Source: Eisenbergiella tayi
Lineage (GTDB): Bacteria; Bacillota; Clostridia; Lachnospirales; Lachnospiraceae
DNA: 64,000 nt
NCBI RefSeq assembly: GCF_001881565.1
Contig: NZ_MPDJ01000001.1
Location: 1,627,234 to 1,691,233, forward strand
Reading direction: 5' to 3'
The notes under the pieces were generated by a model that searched no databases, was not told where the DNA came from, and saw only the letters and a program-made list of their open reading frames with translations. Shown piece by piece: positions 9,077 through 18,337 of this stretch; positions within the stretch are counted from its first letter, which is position 1, and every line of letters begins with the position of its first letter. The translations under genes were made by a program, and so were the position numbers.

Positions 9077-10027
9077 ATGGGATATTTTTCAGAAATGGCG
9101 CTGAACAAGCAGGAGGAGCTCGGACTTCCCGCAGAACAGGTATCGGCAGGAAACGCCTTTGAGGATGAGGAAACTTTTGACGAGCTGCCGGTGCCGTCGG
9201 CCAGCCATTCAGCGGCTTCCCCTACCGTGGAAACGCCGTCATCGCCCGCATTTGATGCAGACGATGGGGCCGAGGAATTGGCGGAAATGAACGGAGACGA
9301 TGCTTCCGAGGCAGCGGACACGGATGGGGAGGATGCCGGTAAAGAGCAGGAGGCACCCGCCAAGGCCGATGCAACCACCGATGCGGACGAGGAAAAACGC
9401 CGTGCCGAGCATGAGGCGGCTGAAGCCAAGCGTAAAGCAGAATGGGAAGCCCGGCAGGCTGAAAAGAAAAAGGCCGAGCAGGAGCAGCTGGAGCGTCTGG
9501 CCGCGATGAGCGACGACGAGGTGGTGAACGCCTCCATGCAGCGGGTCAACGCAGATACAGAAAAACTGACCCGGCGCAACATGAAAGAGTGTGTGGCAGA
9601 ATTTATCCAGACCAAGTGCCTGGAGGATATTGCTTTCGCACGCCTCACCATGCACCCGCGCAAGTCAATGATCCACTGTTTCCAGTACATCAGCCGCAAG
9701 GCGTGGGACTACATTCAGGATGAACTCAAAGCAAGCGGCATTCAGCCAGGTCCGGGCAGCCAAGGGTATGGCTGTGATGTTCCGGACGATTTGTGCTACC
9801 AGTGGGCAGAGGATTATTTCCGCGACCCAGACGCCAAAGAGGATCATAAGGAAGAAGAAAAGTTTGTACCGAACCCCTACTATGGAAAAGATTTCGCCAG
9901 AACCACCAAAAAGAAGCAGAAGGAAAAGAAAAAGGCAGAAGCCAAACCGAAGCCTGTGCAGAAGGAAAAGCCTGCCAACGATGGTCAACTATCGCTGCTG
10001 GATCTCGGCATGACAAAGGCAGGTTAA
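9077..10027 (+). CDS. PcfK-like protein (family that includes a reported Cas9 inhibitor, AcrIIA9)
   Basis: The 316-residue protein starts at an ATG behind GGAAAGGAG. Residues about 1-110 are acidic and low in complexity, followed by a charged helix (EEKRRAEHEAAEAKRKAEWE). The PcfK-like core at about 150-255 has CLEDIAFARLTMHPRKSM, CFQYISRKAWDYI and the CDVPDDLCYQWAEDYF block. The C-terminus is a Lys-rich tail closing with LSLLDLG. PcfK-type genes travel with PcfJ genes in conjugative plasmids such as pCF10 and in many integrative elements; their exact role is unsettled. From memory, members of this family have been named AcrIIA9-type Cas9 inhibitors, so an anti-CRISPR role is possible here but not shown by the sequence. 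Confidence 0.8.
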   Translation: MGYFSEMALNKQEELGLPAEQVSAGNAFEDEETFDELPVPSASHSAASPTVETPSSPAFDADDGAEELAEMNGDDASEAADTDGEDAGKEQEAPAKADATTDADEEKRRAEHEAAEAKRKAEWEARQAEKKKAEQEQLERLAAMSDDEVVNASMQRVNADTEKLTRRNMKECVAEFIQTKCLEDIAFARLTMHPRKSMIHCFQYISRKAWDYIQDELKASGIQPGPGSQGYGCDVPDDLCYQWAEDYFRDPDAKEDHKEEEKFVPNPYYGKDFARTTKKKQKEKKKAEAKPKPVQKEKPANDGQLSLLDLGMTKAG

Positions 10028-10039
10028 GGGGGGTGCAGC

Positions 10040-10585
10040 ATGATTGCATATAAAGGATTTCTTCCCGGCCTGATTTGCAGAGGTTACCAGTTCAGGATGG
10101 GACTCAATGTAACGGAAAAGGCCAACTGCGCTCATAATGGCTTTCATTGTGCTGAGGACCCGCTGGATTGCTTGCGCTATTACGGAGATATAAACCACGC
10201 AGAATACTATATTGTCGATGCTGGCGGAGACATTGACGAAGATGGTGTCGATTCCAAAATTTCCTGTACAGAGTTGACAATTTTGAAACGGCTGACAAAA
10301 AAAGAACTCTTCCTCCATGGCCTTGCTTTTATGGCAGACCACCCGAAGCGGAAGTGGAACAGCAATATAAAGGTGGACAAAGCTGAAGCGTGGAATGGCT
10401 ATGCAGCGGTGCGCGGCGCCGACCCTATTGCAAAAGGGACTCGGAACGGCGATGTACTTGCTTTTGCAAAAGAGGACGGCACTACCGGCGGCATCCAGCA
10501 GATCGTGGTGGCGGAGATTGACGGGAAAACGCTCCAACCAGGAATTTGGTATGGAGTGGAGCTTGAAAAAAGGATGGTGAACTAA
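10040..10585 (+). CDS. Unknown protein (181 aa), DUF7666-like
   Basis: Preceded by AAGGGGGGTGC and placed between the PcfK-like and PcfJ-like genes. The N-terminus IAYKGFLPGLICRGYQF and the segment NGFHCAEDPLDCLRYY match a pattern I associate with phage and mobile-element proteins of the DUF7666 type, which read roughly YKGF..dl.CrgfqF...G. The later part has regularly spaced short beta segments (HAEYYIVDAGGD, GDVLAFAKEDG). No catalytic residues are apparent. The frame ends one base before the TTG start of the next gene, so it is in the same operon. Confidence 0.65.
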   Translation: MIAYKGFLPGLICRGYQFRMGLNVTEKANCAHNGFHCAEDPLDCLRYYGDINHAEYYIVDAGGDIDEDGVDSKISCTELTILKRLTKKELFLHGLAFMADHPKRKWNSNIKVDKAEAWNGYAAVRGADPIAKGTRNGDVLAFAKEDGTTGGIQQIVVAEIDGKTLQPGIWYGVELEKRMVN

Positions 10586-10586
10586 A

Positions 10587-12779
10587 TTGAAGAAATCTGC
10601 ACTTCTGGCAATGCCGAAATTGACGGCAACGCCGGAGATGAAACAGGCAGCAATAGCGGATGAGCCGAAACAGCATGAAGGCCCCTATGGCTATCGCTAT
10701 GTTGAACGGACCTACTATCCATATATGAACTGCGTCGTTCAGGATGGCATCCTCAAAGCGGCTTTTTATCTGCCGGAACATCTGCGGCTGGATGGCAACA
10801 ATCCTGCTTATGAAGTGTTCCTTGACAAGAAAGCGCACCAGTTTCTGACTTACGACCATTTAGAGAAAAAATGGCGGGACGCCAAACTGGACAGGCTGAA
10901 TTGGCCGGGGAGAAACTATTATGCCACCTGCTGGGCCAGTGAGAAAGATGCTGCCGTAGTACAGGACTATCTTTGTGGGGAACGCGGCGGTGATCTCGGT
11001 ATCCTTGATTTTCAGAGAAATGTACGGGACGAACAGTTGGAGCAGAGGCATAAACGAATTACCGGCGCGTGGGATCAGGATCTGGCTCAGGTGCCTGAAC
11101 TGCCCAAGGATTGGATGCGCTGGATTGATAAGGTGGCTGTGCGGGAAAATTTCATCTTCTATCGCTATAAACGCGGCGGAGCCCAAAACGGTTATTGTAC
11201 CTTTTGTGGGAAAGAGGTCCCTATATCCGGGCATCCATATCACAATAAGAAAGGACGCTGTGCCTGCTGCCGGCATCCCATTGTATTCAAAGCCCTGGGG
11301 CGCGCCGGGTATATTCGGACAGAAAAGGACTATGCTTATCTGATTCAGCGGTGCAAGGATGGCTTTGTTCTCCGTGAATTCTGGGCAGAGAGGACTTACT
11401 GGAAAGACAGTCTGCCCTCTGGAAAGCCTTACTGGCATGAGTTTCGCCGTTCGATTTATGACCGCAGTGGAGAAATACGCTCTTACTATTGGGGCGTGTA
11501 TTGCCAGCGGGAAACACGCTGGATTTCCGGTAATCCCTGCTACTATAGTTACTGTGGCAATCAGACAGGCAGGGTCTATGGCAAGAGCCTTCCCTGCATG
11601 GAACAGAAGGAGCTGTTCGGCACTGGCCTTGTGCAGTGGATACGCACCCATCCGGTGACTGATCCGGAAAAGTATTTGGCTGTTTGGAAGCGGATGCCGA
11701 AGATGGAGCAGATTTGGAAGGCAGACTTGCCGAGGCTGACAAAAGAATGCTTTGAACATTGTGATTCTGTGCGGGAACGGATACTCTATCCAAATGAGAC
11801 GCGACTGATTCGAGCATTGGGATTAGACGGCCCCAAATTCCGCCGTCTGCGGCAGATAAATGGCGATACGGAAGACCTGGCATGGTTGCAGCTTGAAAAG
11901 CGGACCAATCAACGCATACCGGATGAACTGTTTCGCTGGTTTAAAAAAGAACGGATCAGCGCCAAAGATATTCTGTTCATCGCGGACCGCATGAGTCCGA
12001 TTCAGATCCGAAACTATCTGCAAAAACAGAAGCCGTATTTTGACGGAAGTTGTCGGCAGGCGTTGACCACATGGCAGGACTACCTTGCTATGGCAGAGCG
12101 TCTGCATATCGACACCAGCGATGAAATTATCTATCGTGCGCGTAAATTGCGTCAGCGGCATGATGAACTGGTTATCCAGTGTGAGGCTGGAAGCCTGGAG
12201 CTTCAAGCAGAGAACATGGACAAGAAGTACCCCCATGTTCGCTCCATCTGCGAGGAATTGCAGAAAAAGTATGCCTATGCAGATGAAGATTATCTGGTCA
12301 TTGCCCCTCAAAATACTTTTGATATTATCAAAGAGGGACGGATGCTTCACCATTGTGTCGGAAATGACGGCGCCGGCGAACGGTACTATGACCGCATCGA
12401 GCGCCGGGAGAGCTTCATCATGTTTCTGCGCCGAGCGGAGGAACCAGAAGATCCCTATTACACACTGGAGATCGAGCCGGACGGCACTGTGCGTCAAAAA
12501 CGCACGCTGTTTGACCGCCAGCACGAGGACATCGAGCAGGCGACGGAATTTCTGCAGAAGTGGCAAAAAGTCATTGCGGCACGGCTTACAGGCCAAGATT
12601 TGAAGCTGGCCGCGCAGAGCCGCGTCCTGCGCAACGAGGAGTTTATCCAGATGAAGAAAGATCGGGTGGTCATCCATACCGGGCACCTTGCCGGCCATTT
12701 GCTGGCAGATGTGCTTTTGGCTGACTTGATGGAAAACAAAGAAATCGTGCAGCAGCAGGAGCTCCCTGCGGCTGCATGA
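10587..12779 (+). CDS. PcfJ-like protein
   Basis: A 730-residue PcfJ-family protein. A zinc-ribbon (CTFCGKEVP ... KGRCACCRHPIVF) sits at about residues 207-235. The C-terminal PcfJ core is recognisable by YLVIAPQNTFDIIKEGRMLHHCVG, MFLRRAEEPEDPYYTLEI and RQKRTLFDRQHE. PcfJ was named in the pheromone plasmid pCF10; members accompany conjugation genes but their biochemical role is unknown to me. The TTG at 10587 is taken as start because AGGATGG lies about 9 bases upstream and the next Met is at 10611. The protein is likely part of the transfer or replication apparatus, given its PcfK-like neighbour. Confidence 0.85.
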   Translation: MKKSALLAMPKLTATPEMKQAAIADEPKQHEGPYGYRYVERTYYPYMNCVVQDGILKAAFYLPEHLRLDGNNPAYEVFLDKKAHQFLTYDHLEKKWRDAKLDRLNWPGRNYYATCWASEKDAAVVQDYLCGERGGDLGILDFQRNVRDEQLEQRHKRITGAWDQDLAQVPELPKDWMRWIDKVAVRENFIFYRYKRGGAQNGYCTFCGKEVPISGHPYHNKKGRCACCRHPIVFKALGRAGYIRTEKDYAYLIQRCKDGFVLREFWAERTYWKDSLPSGKPYWHEFRRSIYDRSGEIRSYYWGVYCQRETRWISGNPCYYSYCGNQTGRVYGKSLPCMEQKELFGTGLVQWIRTHPVTDPEKYLAVWKRMPKMEQIWKADLPRLTKECFEHCDSVRERILYPNETRLIRALGLDGPKFRRLRQINGDTEDLAWLQLEKRTNQRIPDELFRWFKKERISAKDILFIADRMSPIQIRNYLQKQKPYFDGSCRQALTTWQDYLAMAERLHIDTSDEIIYRARKLRQRHDELVIQCEAGSLELQAENMDKKYPHVRSICEELQKKYAYADEDYLVIAPQNTFDIIKEGRMLHHCVGNDGAGERYYDRIERRESFIMFLRRAEEPEDPYYTLEIEPDGTVRQKRTLFDRQHEDIEQATEFLQKWQKVIAARLTGQDLKLAAQSRVLRNEEFIQMKKDRVVIHTGHLAGHLLADVLLADLMENKEIVQQQELPAAA

Positions 12780-12790
12780 TACAGGTGCAA

Positions 12791-12821
12791 TGGCCGGGCG
12801 TCCTTTGAGGGCGTCCGGCCA
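12791..12821. other. Intercistronic hairpin after pcfJ-like gene
   Basis: TGGCCGG (12791-12797) pairs with CCGGCCA (12815-12821), with a GTCC/GGGC stem inside. There is no T-run, so it more likely affects message stability or coupling within the operon than termination. Confidence 0.45.
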
Positions 12822-12840
12822 ACTGTTGCAAGGAGGCTTT

Positions 12841-13323
12841 ATGAGAAAAACATCTTTTGAGTACCACATCCACGGTTACCGCTATGCACCGGAGAGCTTC
12901 CACATCTATAAAGGACTGCCGGGGCAGGAAAAGACGGAACTCCCCCTGTCGGATGAGCAGCGTTATCAGATGGGGTATCTTTATCTGACACAGGGCATCA
13001 AGAGCGCCGTAGACTATGTGAAGCATATCGAGCGGGAGCGGGAACGCAAGTGCCGCCTGTATATGACCTACGGCTTTATGCTCAAAGAAAATCCGCGCAG
13101 TTATGTGTACTGTGCGGACCTGCGATGCAGGGAGAACGACCCGCCGGCGGTGCGCCTGCAGACCCTGCGCGCATTCCGGGAGCATCTGGCCCAGAGCGAA
13201 GGCCGTATTGAGCAGAGCGTGGAGTGCGAACTGGATGGGCGTTACCGCCCTATCCATATGCGAAAGAATTATGTGACTGCGGACTTTGACCGGCCCATTG
13301 TGGTCTGGCTGAATATCAGATAG
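12841..13323 (+). CDS. Unknown protein (160 aa)
   Basis: The ATG at 12841 directly follows AAGGAGGCTTT. The product is charged and alpha-helical in the middle (KSAVDYVKHIERERERK) with a beta-rich C-terminus (YVTADFDRPIVVWLNI). It contains CADLRC and CELDGRYRP segments but no zinc pattern. I do not recognise the family. Its place in the operon between the PcfJ-like gene and the ligase suggests an accessory replication or transfer role. Confidence 0.65.
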   Translation: MRKTSFEYHIHGYRYAPESFHIYKGLPGQEKTELPLSDEQRYQMGYLYLTQGIKSAVDYVKHIERERERKCRLYMTYGFMLKENPRSYVYCADLRCRENDPPAVRLQTLRAFREHLAQSEGRIEQSVECELDGRYRPIHMRKNYVTADFDRPIVVWLNIR

Positions 13324-13335
13324 AAGGAGAAGAAA

Positions 13336-13557
13336 ATGAAACAGATTGGAAATTTAGCAATCGTCTGCGCCCAGCGGCCTGATGTGTTGATGCAGATTTA
13401 CGGTGGGACCGTGAGCATCCATGCGGGCGAAGGGCCGGAGCGGGCCACCCTCTCCACTGCGTGGGAGGATGACGACGCCATTCAGGACATGATCAGGGAA
13501 TTAAACTTTGGACGCTATGCCGCCCATCCACGGAAGAAGGAAGAAGGTGCAGCATGA
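13336..13557 (+). CDS. Small unknown protein (73 aa)
   Basis: The ATG follows AGAAGGAGAAG. The product starts with a beta-strand pattern (IGNLAIVCAQRPDVLMQIYG) and has an acidic middle. Its last codons overlap the next start (ATGA), so the two are coupled. No known family is apparent. Confidence 0.55.
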   Translation: MKQIGNLAIVCAQRPDVLMQIYGGTVSIHAGEGPERATLSTAWEDDDAIQDMIRELNFGRYAAHPRKKEEGAA

Positions 13558-13874
13558 TTAAAAATTTGAATCAGCTCAAACGCAGGCTGCGGCCGGGCAC
13601 ACGCCTGGAGGTCACCGGCCACTGCCGGCCCGGATGCATCGGCCAACTGCGGGAGGTCACATGGGTCAATACCCAGGGTGTTTACACCAAAATCCTCAAT
13701 CCGCCCGATCCGCGCATCAATGCGGCAAACGATGGGCGGGGCTCCATAATGTGGTGGGGTGCAGCCAGCACCTGGTCATTTGAGGACGGTGTGTGCAGTT
13801 CATATATGAATCAAACAAAGACGGCGGAAACGCTGATTATGGCGTTCCGCGTTTTGGATGAGGAGGCGGCCTGA
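13554..13874 (+). CDS. Small unknown protein (106 aa)
   Basis: This frame overlaps both neighbours by ATGA junctions, which supports translation. The product has an SH3-like beta pattern (GTRLEVTGHCRPGCIGQLREVTWV) followed by WWGAASTWSFEDG. It might be a small nucleic-acid or partner-binding module, but this is a guess from the fold pattern only. Confidence 0.6.
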   Translation: MIKNLNQLKRRLRPGTRLEVTGHCRPGCIGQLREVTWVNTQGVYTKILNPPDPRINAANDGRGSIMWWGAASTWSFEDGVCSSYMNQTKTAETLIMAFRVLDEEAA

Positions 13875-15895
13875 TGGAACAGAATACTTTGAGAAAGCAG
13901 CGGGAGCTGACCGACCGGCTCAACCGCTACCGCAACGAATACTATAACTACAACAATCCCAGCGTCAGCGATGAGGTCTATGACCGGCTCTTTGACGAAC
14001 TTCACAAACTGGAACAGGAGACGGGCATCCAGATGTCGAACTCTCCCACTGTCACCGTGGGCTATCCCGTGGTAGGCAAGTTAGAGAAAACCGCCCATAA
14101 AATCCCGCTTCTTTCTCTGGATAAAGTAAAAAGCAGCGTGGATTTGTGTCGGTTTATGGGCGAGCATCAGGTGATGATCATGCTCAAGTTGGACGGCCTT
14201 ACCATCAAACTGACCTATGAGAACGGCGAACTGGTGGAAGCGGCCACACGGGGCGATGGTGATGAGGGTGAGATCGTCACTCACAACGCCAGAGCAATCA
14301 GTGGGATTCCAGCCCATATTCAGTACCCGGGGCGTCTGGTAGTCACCGGTGAGGCGTTTATCCGTCCCCGTGATTTCGAGCGTCTGAACACTTCGATAGT
14401 GGATGAGAATGGTGAAACCTACAAGAATGGCCGTAATCTGGCGGCTGGCTCGGTGCGCCTGCGGGATGCCGGCGAGTGCATGGAACGGTGTGTGACCTTC
14501 ATGCCCTTCAATGTTCTGGAGGGTTTTGATGACCTGCCCCGCAAGTCGGAACGCCTCAAAGAAATTCGGCCGCTGGGCTTTACTCCGTGCAAGTATCTGG
14601 TGACGAAGCGGCCATTGACGCAGGCGGAGACCGAGGACGGCATCAAGCAGCTGCAGCAGTATGCAAAAGACAGCGATATTCCCATCGATGGCATCGTTGT
14701 AACCTACAATGATATTGCCTTTTCCAAAAGATGCGGGCGCACAGGACATCACTATAAGGACGGTCTGGCGTTCAAATTTGAGGACGAGCTGTTTAAGACA
14801 ACACTTCGTTCCATCGAGTGGACGCCGGGACGGACTGGTGAGATTGCGCCTGTAGCCATCTTTGCTCCAGTAGAAATCGAAGGATGCGAAGTGACACGGG
14901 CCAGCCTGCACAATCTGTCCTTCATTGAGGACCTGGAGCTGATGCCGGGCAACCGCATACTGGTCAGCAAGCGGAATATGATCATTCCGCATGTGGAGGA
15001 AAACATGGACAGGGGCGGTTTCAATCTGGAAGCGGCGTTCCCGCACCAGTGCCCCTGCTGCGGTCAGCCTACCCGCGTTCATGAAACCAAAGGGCGGGAT
15101 GAAAACGGCAAGGAGCGGATCATCAAGACTCTGTTCTGCGACAATGCCACCTGCGAGACACGGAAACTCAAAAAGTTTGTCCATTTTGTCAGCAAGAAGG
15201 CGATGAACATTGAGGGGCTGTCCGAGGCGACGCTGGAAAAACTGATTGGCCGTGGATGGATTCACAGCTATCTGGATCTATACCGGCTGGATCAGCACCG
15301 GGATGAAATTATCCGCATGGAGGGCTTTGGCGTAAAGTCCTGGCAGCGCCTGTGGGATGCTGTCCAGCAGAGCCGCAACACCACCTTTGAACGGTATGTG
15401 ATTGCCATGGACATTCCCATGATCGGCAACACAGCCAGCGGTGTTCTCTGCCGGGAGTTCCATGGCAGTCTTGAAGAATTTCGGGACGCGGTTTATACGG
15501 GCTATGACTTCCGCCAGCTCCCGGATTTTGGAGAGACGCTGCACAACAATATCCATGAATGGTTCTGCAATGAAGAAAATTTTTGTATTTGGGAGGAATT
15601 ACAGATGATGATGAACATCCAGAAGCCGGCCGCGGCCAACAATCAGGCAGTCGGCCAGGACACTCCATTTGCCGGGAAGAACATTGTGGTGACAGGCAAA
15701 GTAGAGCCCTATACCCGCGATGAGATGAACAGCCTGATCGCCTCTCTGGGCGCTGTGGCCGGCAGTTCGGTGAGCCGCAAGACCGATTATCTGGTCTGCG
15801 GTGAGAAGGCCGGCAGCAAACTGTCCAAGGCACAGGAGTTGGGCATTCGGGTGCTGACGCCGAATGAGTTTTTCAATATGGCTGGTGTGGCTTAA
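13874..15895 (+). CDS. ligA: NAD-dependent DNA ligase
   Basis: Full-length LigA-type ligase (673 residues) that seals 3'-OH/5'-phosphate nicks using NAD+. Domains run in order: Ia with YRNEYYNYNNPSVSDEVYD (residues about 19-37), the nucleotidyltransferase domain with the active lysine Lys105 in MLKLDGLTIKL, the OB fold, a four-cysteine zinc finger beginning at Cys393 (CPCCG ... FCDNATC), helix-hairpin-helix repeats, and a C-terminal BRCT domain (about 590-673, GKNIVVTGKVEPYTRDE). Its ATG overlaps the previous stop (TGATG). Every bacterium carries a chromosomal ligA, so this is probably an extra, element-borne copy used for replication or closure of the excised circle. It is clearly part of the DNA-processing operon. 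Confidence 0.93.
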   Translation: MEQNTLRKQRELTDRLNRYRNEYYNYNNPSVSDEVYDRLFDELHKLEQETGIQMSNSPTVTVGYPVVGKLEKTAHKIPLLSLDKVKSSVDLCRFMGEHQVMIMLKLDGLTIKLTYENGELVEAATRGDGDEGEIVTHNARAISGIPAHIQYPGRLVVTGEAFIRPRDFERLNTSIVDENGETYKNGRNLAAGSVRLRDAGECMERCVTFMPFNVLEGFDDLPRKSERLKEIRPLGFTPCKYLVTKRPLTQAETEDGIKQLQQYAKDSDIPIDGIVVTYNDIAFSKRCGRTGHHYKDGLAFKFEDELFKTTLRSIEWTPGRTGEIAPVAIFAPVEIEGCEVTRASLHNLSFIEDLELMPGNRILVSKRNMIIPHVEENMDRGGFNLEAAFPHQCPCCGQPTRVHETKGRDENGKERIIKTLFCDNATCETRKLKKFVHFVSKKAMNIEGLSEATLEKLIGRGWIHSYLDLYRLDQHRDEIIRMEGFGVKSWQRLWDAVQQSRNTTFERYVIAMDIPMIGNTASGVLCREFHGSLEEFRDAVYTGYDFRQLPDFGETLHNNIHEWFCNEENFCIWEELQMMMNIQKPAAANNQAVGQDTPFAGKNIVVTGKVEPYTRDEMNSLIASLGAVAGSSVSRKTDYLVCGEKAGSKLSKAQELGIRVLTPNEFFNMAGVA

Positions 15896-15978
15896 AAGAA
15901 AACAGGTCAAAAAATAACAAGGGAGAGGGCTGCGGGTGCGGTCCTCCCCTTCTTTATCGGCAAAGGAGATGTTTCAGC

Positions 15979-16209
15979 ATGAAAGGCAGTTACTTTGTTC
16001 CGCAGGTGGGGCAGGTTTATCAAAACCGAAATGACAGGAGTTATCTATGCCTGTCTGTGGAAAAAAGGCCCCTATTAAACGATACCACCGCACAGATGCG
16101 GCGAACTTCTGATGGATGGACTCTGACGGCTCATGGTCTTATCCGTTATGAAGATGGAACGATTGAGTGGAATTACTCTACTGGAGGCAGATGGAGCGAA
16201 TCAAAGTGA
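15979..16209 (+). CDS. Small unknown protein (76 aa)
   Basis: The ATG lies about 10 bases after AAAGGAG. The product has a beta-rich pattern (GQVYQNRNDRSYLCLSV) and ends in WNYSTGGRWSESK. No family is recognised. It begins a second gene block after the ligase and leads directly into the two large unknown genes. Confidence 0.55.
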   Translation: MKGSYFVPQVGQVYQNRNDRSYLCLSVEKRPLLNDTTAQMRRTSDGWTLTAHGLIRYEDGTIEWNYSTGGRWSESK

Positions 16210-16222
16210 GGAGGGAGCGAAG

Positions 16223-18337
16223 ATGAATAACGAATTTCTGCCAGCCTACAAGGTATATCAACAGGTCATTGATCTTGAACTGTACTATGCGTTTGTAGAT
16301 CTTGTCGTACACACCTCTCAAGAAGAAAAAGCCTGGGAGATCTATCGAAATATTGTGGACACGCAAATCTGGCAACAAAAGGCAGAAGGACAGAATTATT
16401 TTGAAGCCTATAACCTCCGTTACCCCGGCGAGGTCCTGGAACGGTTTGAAGAGAAGCTGGGAAAAGATGTCCGCATTATTCGTGCGTTGGCGCTGGCACT
16501 GGGGAAAACCCGTGCGCTTCAGTTAGACAATATGTTTGTTGGAAATCAGCGCGGCAGTTTTCTCCAGATGATCCGGCGGACTTCCAATGGAGATGTGTAC
16601 CTGCAAGGGGCTCTTTATCTGTTGGAAACAGATATGCCCCGCCGACACGCCCTGCTGGATGAACTGGCTGCCACAGAATATGCCAAGACCGAGGATGCCT
16701 TGTTTGTCCTGTCTCTGTTCGATGACCAGGAGGAAGGGTACCGCACTATGCACAGCCAGCTTCTCCGATTGCTGGGGAAAGAACGCACGCTTTCCCTGCC
16801 TGAAAACTGCGGCGTGCTGGAATGGCTGGTCCAGCATTATGCTCCGTATATCAAGTCGTATCGCGGAAAGTCAGATCTTGTTTTGCGAACACTGACGAAG
16901 TTTTTCAGAATGAACATGAAACCGGACAGCCGGGAGTTTTCAATCCTGACAGATGCCGGCTACAGCGGTGAGGAAATTATACTGACCAATTCCCTTTGTG
17001 TGTGGGCAGACAGAATCCCGGACAGGATCTCCTGGAACGGGACCACCGCAGAAAAAATCGCATCGGCGTGCTGCCAAATGCTCTTAAACCAACCGGATGG
17101 ACTGTCGGAAGGGCTCTATGCCTATGTTGGATGGTTGTTTGGCCGCTATGAAAGGTTTGCTGTCCAGTACAATGGGTATCCAAATCTCTGGGAGGCGATT
17201 AAAAAAGAACTCATACCATCCGCACCACAGACAATGATCTGGATGCTGAAAACCGTCAAAAAGGAATTCCCGTATCGCTTTGACGCCTTTGACCCCCAGT
17301 ACGATATTCTGGCAAAAGAAGTGCCGCAAGGCGATTACTGGGAACTGTTTACAGATCAGATGCTCTGCTCTTGTGGAAAAACGCCAATTATTCAATGGCT
17401 GGCAAGATACCGGGAATTAACGGGCGCTGATTACTGTGATGGCTTCCAGGAATGGCACCGTTCCTCCGATAGAGCTTTTGCTCTGCTGGTAGAGAGAAAA
17501 GAAATCCGGCTGTGGCAGTTTTTTGAACAGCATCAGGAAGACGGACCCTCTGCGCAGTCGATGAAACTGCTCTTGGGATATGCCATGAATATCTCCAGCT
17601 GGCAGGGCTTCCGTTTTGTCCGGCGTCTGCTGCAGAAATACACTCCAGTGCAGCTCCAGAAGTTTTTTGGGGAGCGGTTTTTCTTTCATGAACTTTTTGT
17701 AAGGGGTAATCGGTACAGCAGCAGAGACTATGAGTTTTTTATCAAACGCTCTTTCCTGACAGAAGAGCAGCATCGGCAGCTCTTTGAATGGATCGAGGCT
17801 TCTTTTTTCCAAATGGAGCCGAAATGCTATCAAGAGTTTATCTGGTGCGCTTTACAAGATTCGGATGTGCAGCGGCTATACGACAGGCGGCTGCTTGCGT
17901 CCGTTTTGCGAAGCCTTTTATCCAGCGGGAAGTACACAGGTGGCCGTGCGGACCATCTAAAGGAAAAATTCTACAGTAAGGAAGAGCTGGAAGCCGATCA
18001 AAAAGCCGACGCTGAAAAAGCGGAACGGGAGGAACGCCTTCGCCGGGAGCAGGAGCACCAGAAGAAATGCGAACGGTTGGAGCAGACCTATGACGGTACG
18101 ATGTCTTCTCTAAAAGAGTTTACAAAAAGTTTCTATTACGATAGGGATGTGAAAGAAGCCCTGGATATGGTGTACGAAAAGCTGCGGGAACAGCCTGCGG
18201 GCTGCGCGGCGGCATTTGCAGCGGACGAATTAGAACAATTTTTCAAGTTGTGCGGTGATTTGGCACGATACAATCCAGGAGACGAACAGAAAATTTTGAA
18301 TATGGCAAGAACAATGATGGGAGGTCTTGCGGCATGA
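16223..18337 (+). CDS. Large unknown helical protein (704 aa), partner 1 of coupled pair
   Basis: The ATG at 16223 follows GAGGAGGGAG. The protein is almost entirely alpha-helical with irregular 30-40-residue units, suggesting a HEAT/TPR-like solenoid. It has a charged coiled-coil stretch near residues 585-625 (KADAEKAEREERLRREQEHQ) and a C-terminal helical tail. No nucleotide-binding, nuclease or membrane motif is visible. Its stop overlaps the start of the next gene (ATGA), so the two large proteins are probably made in equal amounts and may form a complex. The family is unknown to me; its place on a mobile element leaves transfer, partner exclusion or defence as open possibilities. Confidence 0.75.
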   Translation: MNNEFLPAYKVYQQVIDLELYYAFVDLVVHTSQEEKAWEIYRNIVDTQIWQQKAEGQNYFEAYNLRYPGEVLERFEEKLGKDVRIIRALALALGKTRALQLDNMFVGNQRGSFLQMIRRTSNGDVYLQGALYLLETDMPRRHALLDELAATEYAKTEDALFVLSLFDDQEEGYRTMHSQLLRLLGKERTLSLPENCGVLEWLVQHYAPYIKSYRGKSDLVLRTLTKFFRMNMKPDSREFSILTDAGYSGEEIILTNSLCVWADRIPDRISWNGTTAEKIASACCQMLLNQPDGLSEGLYAYVGWLFGRYERFAVQYNGYPNLWEAIKKELIPSAPQTMIWMLKTVKKEFPYRFDAFDPQYDILAKEVPQGDYWELFTDQMLCSCGKTPIIQWLARYRELTGADYCDGFQEWHRSSDRAFALLVERKEIRLWQFFEQHQEDGPSAQSMKLLLGYAMNISSWQGFRFVRRLLQKYTPVQLQKFFGERFFFHELFVRGNRYSSRDYEFFIKRSFLTEEQHRQLFEWIEASFFQMEPKCYQEFIWCALQDSDVQRLYDRRLLASVLRSLLSSGKYTGGRADHLKEKFYSKEELEADQKADAEKAEREERLRREQEHQKKCERLEQTYDGTMSSLKEFTKSFYYDRDVKEALDMVYEKLREQPAGCAAAFAADELEQFFKLCGDLARYNPGDEQKILNMARTMMGGLAA

